DNA of 5,690 bases from Bacillota bacterium (GTDB taxonomy: Bacteria > Bacillota > Clostridia > Acetivibrionales > DSM-1351), in contig JAEWAX010000148.1 of assembly GCA_023391425.1 (NCBI GenBank), positions 1 through 5,690 on the forward strand. The letters run 5' to 3'. Position numbers and translations under genes: made by a program. Positions within the stretch are counted from its first letter, which is position 1. Each line of letters starts with the position of its first letter. The notes beneath the pieces are model-generated. The model searched no databases. It saw only the letters and a program-made list of their open reading frames with translations, and was not told the DNA's origin. This document shows positions 1-5,684 of this stretch, one piece after another.

Positions 1-68
1 ACCTGACTTACTTCAAATCTTTAATCTTCATTTCTCACTACTCACTGTGGATTTCAATTTTTTTGAAT
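1..68. other. Short region downstream of rbgA, no gene start visible
   Basis: This stretch follows the rbgA stop codon on the minus strand. No clear ribosome binding site or sustained reading frame begins here, and all three minus frames contain a stop between about 10 and 45. No intrinsic terminator is visible, so the rbgA transcript may continue into a gene beyond the window edge. In many clostridia that gene is rnhB, but nothing here shows it. Confidence 0.5.
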
Positions 69-950
69 TTAATTTTCGCTATTTTTATCTGCCCTGTCAT
101 TTGGTCTTTCAAGTGTTATTTTTCCAATTTTACCGCCTCTGAATTCATCTAAAACTATTGCAGATATTCTAGAATAGTCTATTTGTCCTTTTGAGATGAT
201 GCAACCTCTCTTTCGTCCAACAGTTTCAAGAAGTTCTAATGGTTCTATATTTTTAATTATATCAGGCTCAAGTTTAAATCTTGTGCACAATTCATTAGGA
301 TATAACTTAGAAAGCTTATGAAGCAGTGTCATCGCTACTTCACCTATGTCCATAATATCATCCTTGATGGCACCAGTGAAAGCGAGATTCATACCAACTT
401 CTTCATCCTCAAACTTAGGCCATAATATGCCTGGTGTATCTAGAAGCTCTATTTCAGAGTTAATTCTTATCCACTGCTTTCCTCTTGTAACTCCAGGTCT
501 ATCGCCTGTTACAGCAGAGGCTTTGCCAACAATTTTGTTTATAAACGATGATTTTCCTACATTTGGAATGCCTACAACCATTGTTCTTACTGGTGTAAAT
601 ATCTTTCCTTTAGCCCTATCTCGTTCAATCTTCTCAGACATCAAATCTCTTGCTCTAGTTTTTATATCATTAAGACCTTTACCATTTATAGAGTTGATTA
701 AAATGCACTTGATACCTTGGTCTGCGTACCATTGTATCCATTGCCTTGATATCTGTTCATCTGCCAGGTCTGATTTATTAAAGGCCACAAGCCTTGGCTT
801 ATTATTAATTAAGGAATTAATTTCTGGATTTCTGCTGCTGAATGGTATTCTTGCATCAAGAAGTTCTATTACTACATCCACAAGTTTTAAATTCTCAGTA
901 ATTAGCCTCCTTGTCTTTGCCATATGCCCCGGAAACCATTGAATATTCAT
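69..950 (-). CDS. rbgA: Ribosome biogenesis GTPase RbgA (YlqF)
   Basis: This is a 293-residue cytoplasmic GTPase of the circularly permuted YlqF/YawG family, which promotes late maturation of the 50S subunit. The GTPase motifs appear in permuted order: G4 NKSD (58-61), G5 around SING (87-90), the G1 P-loop GIPNVGKSS (127-135), G2 Thr155 in PGVT, and G3 DTPG (171-174). The N-terminal MNIQWFPGHM carries His9, the residue assigned to catalysis in B. subtilis RbgA. The region after about 185 is the helical C-terminal rRNA-binding domain of the family. Length is close to the B. subtilis protein (about 282 aa), with a slightly longer polar tail. The start is supported by AAAGGAG at 956-962, five bases upstream. 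It lies 41 bases behind lepB with no terminator between them, so the two are probably cotranscribed. Confidence 0.97.
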   Translation of the reverse strand: MNIQWFPGHMAKTRRLITENLKLVDVVIELLDARIPFSSRNPEINSLINNKPRLVAFNKSDLADEQISRQWIQWYADQGIKCILINSINGKGLNDIKTRARDLMSEKIERDRAKGKIFTPVRTMVVGIPNVGKSSFINKIVGKASAVTGDRPGVTRGKQWIRINSEIELLDTPGILWPKFEDEEVGMNLAFTGAIKDDIMDIGEVAMTLLHKLSKLYPNELCTRFKLEPDIIKNIEPLELLETVGRKRGCIISKGQIDYSRISAIVLDEFRGGKIGKITLERPNDRADKNSEN

Positions 951-991
951 AAATTCTCCTTTGTAAATTTATCTACAACATAAACGAAATA

Positions 992-1729
992 TTAATATAG
1001 CCCACCAAACTTTGTAAAAGGCCATATTCTGAGTACTGCTTTACCAATAACTGCATCTATATCTATTGGCCCGATTTGTCTTGAATCAAGACTTTCTTCT
1101 CTATTATCACCCATAACAAATAATTTACCCTCTGGTACTGTGAAAGGAAGCTGCATACCCTTTGAATTAGTCAAGCCTTTTACATATGGTTCATCTAACT
1201 TTTTAAAATCACTATCACCTTCTGATTTTCTATAGACACACCCATCATCACGAATATCAATTTGATCACCTGGCAAACCTATTACTCTCTTTATATAATC
1301 AACCTCACCAGGATTTTTTATCGGCAAGTACCTGAACAAACTCTTAAACTGACCTTCTTCGTGCATGAAAACAATTATATCTCCATGCTTTGGTTCATTG
1401 AAAAAATAACCTGTTTTATAAACAATTACATCATGACCCTCATGTAGAGTATTTTCCATTGAAACCATGTTTACTTGATAGGTTGAGAATATAAAGGCCT
1501 TTATTACCATTGATATAAATACTGCTGCAACAACAACTAAAACCCATTCGAAAACTTCCCTTGCTACTGAATTCTTTTTATTATTCTTTTGATCTTTTTT
1601 TGTTTTACTATCATTATAATTTTCATTATTTATAACGTTATTTTTGATATTTTCAATACTACTATTTTTAATATTATCATTTTCTATATATAAATTTTCG
1701 CCATTGCCTTCAATATTCGGATTTTCCAT
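992..1729 (-). CDS. lepB: Signal peptidase I
   Basis: This 245-residue type I signal peptidase cleaves signal peptides from exported proteins at the outer face of the membrane. It has a cytoplasmic N-terminus (1-55), one membrane segment (about 60-82), and then the extracytoplasmic catalytic domain. The nucleophile is Ser90 in VSMENTL and the general base is Lys147 in YIKRVIGLPGD. The box E motif GDNR.ESLDSR spans 207-217. Two features are unusual. Box B reads SMENTL where SMxPTL is typical. The cytoplasmic tail is long and low in complexity, with 17 Asn in the first 53 residues and loose (N/S/Y)I(E/K)N repeats, before a Lys-rich stretch at 42-52. The start is supported by GAGGTG at 1738-1743, eight bases upstream. 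A promoter lies at 1804-1832, and rbgA follows as a likely operon partner. Confidence 0.96.
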   Translation of the reverse strand: MENPNIEGNGENLYIENDNIKNSSIENIKNNVINNENYNDSKTKKDQKNNKKNSVAREVFEWVLVVVAAVFISMVIKAFIFSTYQVNMVSMENTLHEGHDVIVYKTGYFFNEPKHGDIIVFMHEEGQFKSLFRYLPIKNPGEVDYIKRVIGLPGDQIDIRDDGCVYRKSEGDSDFKKLDEPYVKGLTNSKGMQLPFTVPEGKLFVMGDNREESLDSRQIGPIDIDAVIGKAVLRIWPFTKFGGLY

Positions 1730-1803
1730 AGTAATTTCACCTCATTAGTATTTTTTTTAATTTCATATACTGAATTTTATATAACTATATATGAACTTAC
1801 ACT

Positions 1804-1832
1804 ATTATATATAAAATTAAGAAAATTTACAA
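1804..1832 (-). promoter_or_regulatory. Probable SigA promoter of lepB-rbgA
   Basis: On the minus strand, TTGTAA (1827-1832) and TATAAT (1804-1809) are separated by 17 bases, close to the vegetative consensus. Transcription would start near 1797, giving a leader of about 68 bases before lepB. The promoter lies downstream of the rplS terminator, so lepB and rbgA need not depend on read-through. A palindrome, ACAAAT-TAC-ATTTGT (1829-1843), overlaps the -35 element. Confidence 0.65.
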
Positions 1833-1866
1833 ATTACATTTGTTTGACTAAGTAAATTACATTACT

Positions 1867-1902
1867 AAAAAAACCCAGAGACACTAATGCCCCTAGGTTT
1901 TT
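1867..1902 (-). terminator. Intrinsic terminator of rplS
   Basis: On the minus strand, AAAAACCTAG (1893-1902) pairs with CTGGGTTTTT (1869-1878). GGGC (1889-1892) extends the pairing with GTCT (1879-1882), and a 6-base loop closes it. A run of seven U follows (1867-1873). The stem is about 14 bp including G-U pairs. It begins 13 bases past the rplS stop. The plus strand is also T-rich after the stem, but no plus-strand gene would use it. Confidence 0.9.
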
Positions 1903-1915
1903 CTGTTTTTTATAC

Positions 1916-2266
1916 TTATTTAGAACTAAGTCTTTCTTTAACCTTTGCAGCCTTACCAACTCTATCACGTAGATAGTATAGTTTAGCTCTTCTAACAACA
2001 CCTTTTCTAACAACCTCGATATGATCGATTCTTGGTGAGTTAACAGGGAAAATTCTTTCAACACCAACACCGTAAGATACTCTTCTTACTGTAAAAGTTT
2101 CCTTTAAGCCAGAACCTTTTATAGCTATAACAGTTCCTTCAAATACCTGTATTCTTTCCCTAGTTCCTTCTATGATCTTTGCATGAACCTTAATAAAATC
2201 ACCAACTTCCAATTTAGGAAGATCTGTTCTTATCTGTTCATTTTCAATTGACCTTAATATATCCAT
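1916..2266 (-). CDS. rplS: 50S ribosomal protein L19
   Basis: This 116-residue protein is bacterial L19, a 50S component located near the 30S interface. Family features run the whole length: PKLEVGDFIKVHAKIIEGT (17-35), the IQVFEGTVIAIKGSG stretch (39-53), the TFTVRRVSYGVGVER segment (57-71), the FPVNSPRID run (73-81), and the basic end VVRRAKLYYLRDRVGKAAKVKE. Length is normal for the family. The start is set by AGGAGG at 2276-2281, nine bases upstream. The gene stands alone between its own promoter (2344-2373), with a structured leader, and a strong terminator (1867-1902), so it is probably a single-gene transcript. The rpsP-rimM-trmD genes that often precede rplS are not upstream here, since the next gene (rpmB) is divergent. 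Confidence 0.98.
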   Translation of the reverse strand: MDILRSIENEQIRTDLPKLEVGDFIKVHAKIIEGTRERIQVFEGTVIAIKGSGLKETFTVRRVSYGVGVERIFPVNSPRIDHIEVVRKGVVRRAKLYYLRDRVGKAAKVKERLSSK

Positions 2267-2337
2267 TTTTAATTTCCTCCTCCCTCTCCTAGACGTTCGT
2301 GCATCAAAAGTGCAGAGGACCGTCCGTTTTACACACG
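2267..2337 (-). ncRNA. Putative L19 leader (autoregulatory 5' UTR of rplS)
   Basis: The predicted 71-base leader has a compact GC-rich core in an otherwise AT-rich region. In RNA terms, GGACG (2321-2325) can pair with CGUCU (2291-2295). Inside it, UGCA (2311-2314) pairs with UGCA (2300-2303) as a small hairpin. UCCUCU (2314-2319) can pair with AGAGGG (2282-2287), which would give a pseudoknot. It can instead pair with GGAGGA in the SD region (2275-2280), which would block translation. Position, size and gene fit the known L19 leader of Firmicutes; I did not check the match to the Rfam model. That L19 itself is the ligand is an inference. Confidence 0.6.
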
Positions 2338-2343
2338 CAAAAT

Positions 2344-2373
2344 ATTATATCATAATTCTCTGTTATCTGTAAA
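2344..2373 (-). promoter_or_regulatory. SigA promoter of rplS
   Basis: On the minus strand, TTTACA (2368-2373) and a perfect TATAAT (2344-2349) are 18 bases apart. Transcription would begin near 2337, just before the structured leader. Directly upstream of the -35 lies an A/T-only block (TTTTAAAAAATTTA, 2377-2390), which resembles an UP element. That would suit a highly expressed ribosomal protein gene. Confidence 0.75.
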
Positions 2374-2547
2374 GCTAAATTTTTTAAAACATACAAAACA
2401 ACATTAACCCACATTAAATTCATTAAAAATAGAAATTCTGAGTACTAACTGGTGTGGAAATTTACGTAAGACTGAATTCTAAATTAACTTTTTCAAAGTG
2501 AAATTTACTTTTTCATTCTACGAGGGTAAAATAATATTCAAAAAAGC
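2374..2547. other. Divergent intergenic region between rplS and rpmB
   Basis: No reading frame with a ribosome binding site is visible here. The left half holds the A/T block behind the rplS -35 and three CATTAA units (2402, 2412, 2421) at 10- and 9-base spacing. The right half holds a 15-bp direct repeat (2481-2515). The rest is plain AT-rich sequence. Confidence 0.6.
2481..2515. repeat. Pair of 15-bp direct repeats upstream of rpmB
   Basis: AAATTAACTTTTTCA (2481-2495) and AAATTTACTTTTTCA (2501-2515) differ at one base and lie exactly 20 bases apart, about two helical turns. Together they also form the small palindrome TTTCA-AAG-TGAAA (2491-2503). The right copy ends 32 bases before the proposed rpmB -35, a place where a regulator could bind. 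No known operator is recognised, and chance similarity in AT-rich DNA is possible. Confidence 0.4.
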
Positions 2548-2577
2548 TTGCAGTAATGGGCTTCGTTGTGTTAAAAT
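2548..2577 (+). promoter_or_regulatory. Probable promoter of rpmB
   Basis: TTGCAG (2548-2553) and TAAAAT (2572-2577) are 18 bases apart, five of six matches to the vegetative -10. A second candidate follows: a perfect TTGACA -35 at 2588-2593, but the matching -10 (TAAGAA at 2610 or AAGAAT at 2611) is poor. Transcription would give a 5' UTR of about 60 bases from the first site. The two may act in tandem; the sequence does not decide. Confidence 0.5.
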
Positions 2578-2643
2578 AGTTATTGCTTTGACATCGATCA
2601 ATAGAGAAATAAGAATTCTCCATAACTAAAGGAGGTGTAATAT

Positions 2644-2832
2644 ATGGCAAAGTGTGAAATATGCAGCAAGGCAACTGTTTTTGGTAATAATCGAAGCCAT
2701 GCGTTAAATGCTACTAGCCGTACATGGAAACCAAATGTAAGGAAAATAAAGATAGTTGATAATGGCACACCAAAATCTATTAGCATATGTACAAGGTGTC
2801 TTCGTTCAAACAAAGTTACCAGAGCTAACTAA
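2644..2832 (+). CDS. rpmB: 50S ribosomal protein L28, zinc-binding form
   Basis: This 62-residue basic protein is L28 of the large subunit. The N-terminal MAKCEICSKAT and the segment NNRSHALNATSRTWKPN (15-31) are typical of the family. Two CxxC pairs, Cys4/Cys7 and Cys49/Cys52 (CTRC), mark the zinc-ribbon (C+) form, so folding should need zinc. Some bacteria also carry a Cys-less paralogue under zinc control, but none is in this window. Length is normal. The start is set by AAAGGAGGTG at 2628-2637, six bases upstream. The gene stands alone and ends at a strong hairpin (2864-2901). It is divergent from rplS and convergent with spoVM. Confidence 0.98.
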   Translation: MAKCEICSKATVFGNNRSHALNATSRTWKPNVRKIKIVDNGTPKSISICTRCLRSNKVTRAN

Positions 2833-2863
2833 TTTAATTTGATTGTACTAAATTGATTATTTT

Positions 2864-2901
2864 AAAAATAAAAAAGCGTATATTACGCTTTTTTATTTTT
2901 T
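2864..2901. terminator. Bidirectional terminator shared by rpmB and spoVM
   Basis: The arms 2864-2880 and 2884-2900 are perfect complements over 17 bp, with GCGTA/TACGC at the tip and a 3-base loop. The outer part is A-rich on the left and T-rich on the right, so either strand gives a stem followed by a U run. It lies 31 bases past the rpmB stop. It is also the first terminator met by minus-strand transcription from spoVM, about 120 bases after that stop. Confidence 0.9.
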
Positions 2902-3023
2902 CTTTATTTGCAAAAAGCAATTTCATCTCATCGAATGGACATACTATTCCATCAGTAGTTTTTTAACTGTTAACAACCGTTTATTAAAATAATTACTATT
3001 ATTTTTAACGTTAATTCGTATTA

Positions 3024-3095
3024 TTATTCGATTTTAAATACCTTTTTTAATATACTTCCAATAAATCTAGGCATCTTTACAACTACTATTTTCAT
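3024..3095 (-). CDS. spoVM: Stage V sporulation protein SpoVM (23 aa)
   Basis: This tiny gene encodes 23 residues beginning MKIVVVKMPRFIGS and ending KKVFKIE. It matches SpoVM, the amphipathic peptide that binds the convex outer forespore membrane in the mother cell, anchors the coat ATPase SpoIVA, and is needed for cortex and coat assembly. The family pattern MK....K(L/M)P(K/R)F(L/I)G.I is complete, including Pro9, which is essential for curvature sensing in B. subtilis. B. subtilis SpoVM has 26 residues, so this one is slightly shorter at the C-terminus. The start has a G-rich ribosome binding site (GGGGGGAG, 3103-3110), seven bases upstream. It converges on rpmB, a neighbour I recall it having in B. 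subtilis too. A SigE-like promoter candidate lies at 3229-3258. The name rests on motif recognition and context, not on a search. Confidence 0.9.
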   Translation of the reverse strand: MKIVVVKMPRFIGSILKKVFKIE

Positions 3096-3228
3096 ACAAA
3101 CACTCCCCCCAAAATGGCTCCTCACTATTTATAATATTCTTTTCAATTTAGTTTCGTGATAGTAATTCAAAAAACTTTTTATCTTATGGAATTCTGAATT
3201 AAGTAAAATTATATTGTCTAAAACAATG

Positions 3229-3258
3229 AACTTATGAATAAACATATATTGAATAATC
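3229..3258 (-). promoter_or_regulatory. Candidate SigE-type promoter of spoVM
   Basis: On the minus strand, GATTATT (3252-3258) resembles the SigE -35 (GHATATT), and CATAAGTT (3229-3236) resembles its -10 (CATACAHT), with a 15-base spacer. spoVM is a SigE-regulated mother-cell gene in B. subtilis, so such a site is expected. It would leave a leader of about 127 bases, which is long. CATAAGAT at 3181-3188 is a nearer -10-like alternative without a good -35. The element is weak evidence in AT-rich DNA. Confidence 0.3.
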
Positions 3259-3263
3259 TTTAA

Positions 3264-3293
3264 TCAAATTAATACTAATTCGCATTAATTTGA
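3264..3293. repeat. Perfect 10-bp inverted repeat before the anchored protein gene
   Basis: TCAAATTAAT (3264-3273) and ATTAATTTGA (3284-3293) are exact inverse complements around a 10-base spacer. The dyad ends 7 bases before GGAG of the downstream ribosome binding site (3301-3304). It could be a repressor operator or, if transcribed, a stem-loop just upstream of the ribosome binding site. No convincing -10 is visible after it. A weak promoter candidate (TTGAAT at 3249-3254) lies to its left and would put the start inside the dyad. Confidence 0.5.
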
Positions 3294-3312
3294 GATAAAA
3301 GGAGAGCAAATA

Positions 3313-3993
3313 ATGCATCTTATTTTAGTGACTAATTATAAAAAAAAGTTATTAATAATATTTTCCCTTCTGTCATTATGGTTATCAATAGTTTTGGGAA
3401 CAGAAATATTGATAGATAAAACTGTAAAATACTCAATTACTGTAGATAATCATCTCTCACTCTCATATCCTGCAACACTTAGTATACTAAATGTTTACTC
3501 AAAAAATGATAATTCAGCACCGTATATACAAGCTAGTAATAGTAACTATAAAAACTTTATAGATTTTAAATCTGCTGATGAGGGGTTGGAATTTAGTTAT
3601 CCTTCAATTTTCCAAATCAACCAGTTGAAATTCTCAGGTGGTGAAATATTATATCATATTGATTTTCAAAATAAACAAGATAAAAAGAAGGCTGGATTCA
3701 TTCAAGTTTGGAATATGCCAAATTCTCTGGAAAATTTTCTGGAAGAATCAAAGAAATCGGCTATGGTTGACTTTTTAAACTTTTCTTCTAAAAAAATTAA
3801 AGTTAACAATCTTGAAGGTTACCTTTGGGAATATACTGTCAAAGGGACATCGGGAAACTTTAAGGCATTAGAGGTTTTTCTTGCAAAAAATTCAAAGCTT
3901 TATAGAATAAGCTACTTCGTTCCTGAAAAAGAATATAGTAAGGATGAATATGAAATGTTTATGAAAATTGTAGAATCATTAAAAGTAAAATGA
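3313..3993 (+). CDS. Membrane-anchored extracytoplasmic protein of unknown function
   Basis: I do not recognise this 226-residue protein. A short basic N-terminus (NYKKK, 8-12) is followed by one hydrophobic segment (about 13-33) with no lipobox and no Cys anywhere, so it is probably a signal anchor or uncleaved signal peptide. The rest would lie outside the membrane. The exported part is mixed polar and beta-prone, with two similar pieces, LSLSYPATLSIL (48-59) and LEFSYPSIFQIN (92-103). The C-terminal third (GYLWEYTV 169-176, LEVFLAKNSKLYRISYFVP 186-204, then a helix ending FMKIVESLKVK) recalls the ending of PsbP-like/DUF1795-type surface domains; this is an impression only. The start has AAAAGGAGAG (3297-3306), eight bases from GGAG to ATG. 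It sits alone between spoVM and the convergent cyclase gene, with an inverted repeat upstream. Confidence 0.85.
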   Translation: MHLILVTNYKKKLLIIFSLLSLWLSIVLGTEILIDKTVKYSITVDNHLSLSYPATLSILNVYSKNDNSAPYIQASNSNYKNFIDFKSADEGLEFSYPSIFQINQLKFSGGEILYHIDFQNKQDKKKAGFIQVWNMPNSLENFLEESKKSAMVDFLNFSSKKIKVNNLEGYLWEYTVKGTSGNFKALEVFLAKNSKLYRISYFVPEKEYSKDEYEMFMKIVESLKVK

Positions 3994-4001
3994 TGAAAAC
4001 A

Positions 4002-5684
4002 TTATTTCTCATTAGCATCAACATATTTTGAAATTTTAATGCAGTTTCTTCCACTATCTTTCGCCTTATACAATGCATTATCAGCATCTCTAATGAGTTC
4101 GACTTCATTTTTTGACGTCTCAGGGAAACAAGCTATTCCAAAGCTTGCTGTTACGGAAGCAGATATAAGATTATCTTTAATTACATTATTAGCTATCTTA
4201 TGCCTCAGGGATTCAACTCTTTCAAATGCTTCTTGTACAGTTGTACGTGGTAAAATAATTACAAATTCTTCTCCACCAAACCTAGCAACTGTATCTGTTG
4301 CCCTTAAGTTACTTTTTACAGTCTGAGCAACATTTTTTAATACTACATCACCAAACATATGGCCATAAGTATCATTGAACTTTTTGAAAAAATCTATATC
4401 CAATATTACTAAAGTTAAATCATAACCTGATTCTTTAGCCATTTTGAATTCACTTTCAAATTTTTGATGGAAGTATACTCTATTAAATACGCCGGTGAGT
4501 CCATCAATGGTTGCTAACTCTTGCAGATTTGCATACAACTCAGCATTTTCAATCGCCATACTTACTGACTTACAAATAGTTGTAACAAGGCGAAGATTCT
4601 CTTCGTTAAATGTATTTTTATTTTTATGTTCAATAAGAATTAATCCAAACTTTCTTGATTTTGAACTTAAAGGAATACATATGAAGGAACCTACTTCACG
4701 AGTTTTTATAAAATCAAACTTATCAGGCTCCACCTCATTCTCGAGTATTGGCTTTTCATCACCTAATATATCCAACAAAAGTTTGCAATTTATATTGTCA
4801 TTTAAAATAGCTAAATCTTCTTTGGTCTGAATATTTGTAAACTGAACCTTCAATCTATTCTTCTTCTGGTCAAGAAGGACTATCGTCGAATAGTTTACCC
4901 CCATAACGCCTATGATTACGTCATTAACAAACTTAAGTAATTCACTAATGTTAAATATGGAGCCAATAGCCTCACTAATTTGCTGCAGAGTATAGAACTC
5001 CGCAATACTTGAGGTAAGGCGAGAATTTGTATCCTCAAGCTTATGGTTGGATTCTTTGAGTCTATCGTACTGGTTGGTAATTTCATTTTGTGCAGCTTCA
5101 AGCTGTTCATATTTTTCACCAAGTTCAATAACTAATCTTTGATTCTCTTTATCATTATCTGTCATTGCCTGACCAACAGACGATGAAATGGATACAATAG
5201 AAGTTAATATTATATATGACCAAATTATATTAGTAATAGAGTTAAAAAGACTCATATTATGTTTAAACATAAAAACTGCTAAAAAAATGTATCCCAATTT
5301 AATTACGGCACTAAAGGCTAATAAAAGTATAGCTGTCTTTTTTCTTTTATAAAATCCAACAAAAATCAGAGGTATAACTAGTAATAAATATTCTACATTA
5401 TCATTAAAATAAATCAGAAATAATGAAATAAAGAAAACTTCAATAAATCTAAAAACATCAAAAACTCTATCAGAATAAAGCTTATCATCGTTAACTATAC
5501 AAGTCTTAATTCCATTATAAATAATTAAAGCTATAGTTAATATTAATACTATATTAATATGTTCCAATGATATATTTTGCAATTTACCCAACGCGTAAAA
5601 AGTAGCAATTGAAATTATAAAAAATGCTACAAACCCCCAATAAACTCTGCATAGAATTTTTTCATATTTTTGTATTTTAATCAT
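4002..5684 (-). CDS. Membrane diguanylate cyclase, GAF and GGDEF domains
   Basis: This 560-residue protein should make cyclic di-GMP from two GTP at the membrane. About six hydrophobic segments lie within 12-170 (near 12-31, 43-59, 76-93, 98-112, 117-138 and 150-170). A coiled coil follows (about 178-228), then a GAF-like sensor (about 230-385) and a GGDEF domain (about 390-555). The catalytic motif is GGEEF (470-474). DIDFFKKFND (429-438) with Asn437, and Asp446 in GHMFGD, supply metal and guanine contacts. The inhibitory I-site RATD (461-464) lies five residues before GGEEF. All key residues are present, so it is probably active and product-inhibited. There is no EAL domain. The signal sensed by the membrane part or GAF is unknown. 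The start is near the window edge, where only GGA of a ribosome binding site shows. Its stop is 8 bases from that of the convergent neighbour. Confidence 0.95.
   Translation of the reverse strand: MIKIQKYEKILCRVYWGFVAFFIISIATFYALGKLQNISLEHINIVLILTIALIIYNGIKTCIVNDDKLYSDRVFDVFRFIEVFFISLFLIYFNDNVEYLLLVIPLIFVGFYKRKKTAILLLAFSAVIKLGYIFLAVFMFKHNMSLFNSITNIIWSYIILTSIVSISSSVGQAMTDNDKENQRLVIELGEKYEQLEAAQNEITNQYDRLKESNHKLEDTNSRLTSSIAEFYTLQQISEAIGSIFNISELLKFVNDVIIGVMGVNYSTIVLLDQKKNRLKVQFTNIQTKEDLAILNDNINCKLLLDILGDEKPILENEVEPDKFDFIKTREVGSFICIPLSSKSRKFGLILIEHKNKNTFNEENLRLVTTICKSVSMAIENAELYANLQELATIDGLTGVFNRVYFHQKFESEFKMAKESGYDLTLVILDIDFFKKFNDTYGHMFGDVVLKNVAQTVKSNLRATDTVARFGGEEFVIILPRTTVQEAFERVESLRHKIANNVIKDNLISASVTASFGIACFPETSKNEVELIRDADNALYKAKDSGRNCIKISKYVDANEK

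Noticed and set aside
13..36. Minus-strand mini frame MKIKDLK near the left edge
   Set aside because: Seven codons, no ribosome binding site and no match to a known leader peptide.
346..942. Plus-strand open frame of 198 codons
   Set aside because: It lies fully opposite rbgA, whose protein has all GTPase motifs; the plus-strand product has no family features and no good ribosome binding site.
1834..2070. Minus-strand open frame of 78 codons
   Set aside because: It overlaps rplS in another frame and runs through the rplS terminator.
2604..2620. Small hairpin GAGAA/TTCTC upstream of the rpmB ribosome binding site
   Set aside because: A 5-bp A/T-rich stem with a 7-base loop is weak and does not reach the ribosome binding site.
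2834..2926. 30-codon minus-strand frame starting MKLLFANKEK
   Set aside because: It reads through the whole terminator palindrome and has no ribosome binding site, so it is chance.
2963..2973. Palindrome TTAAC-T-GTTAA between rpmB and spoVM
   Set aside because: It is short, lies downstream of both convergent genes, and has no promoter nearby; no role can be supported.
4039..4830. Two plus-strand frames (4039-4326 and 4495-4830) opposite the cyclase gene
   Set aside because: Both mirror the GGDEF and GAF coding sequence and lack ribosome binding sites.
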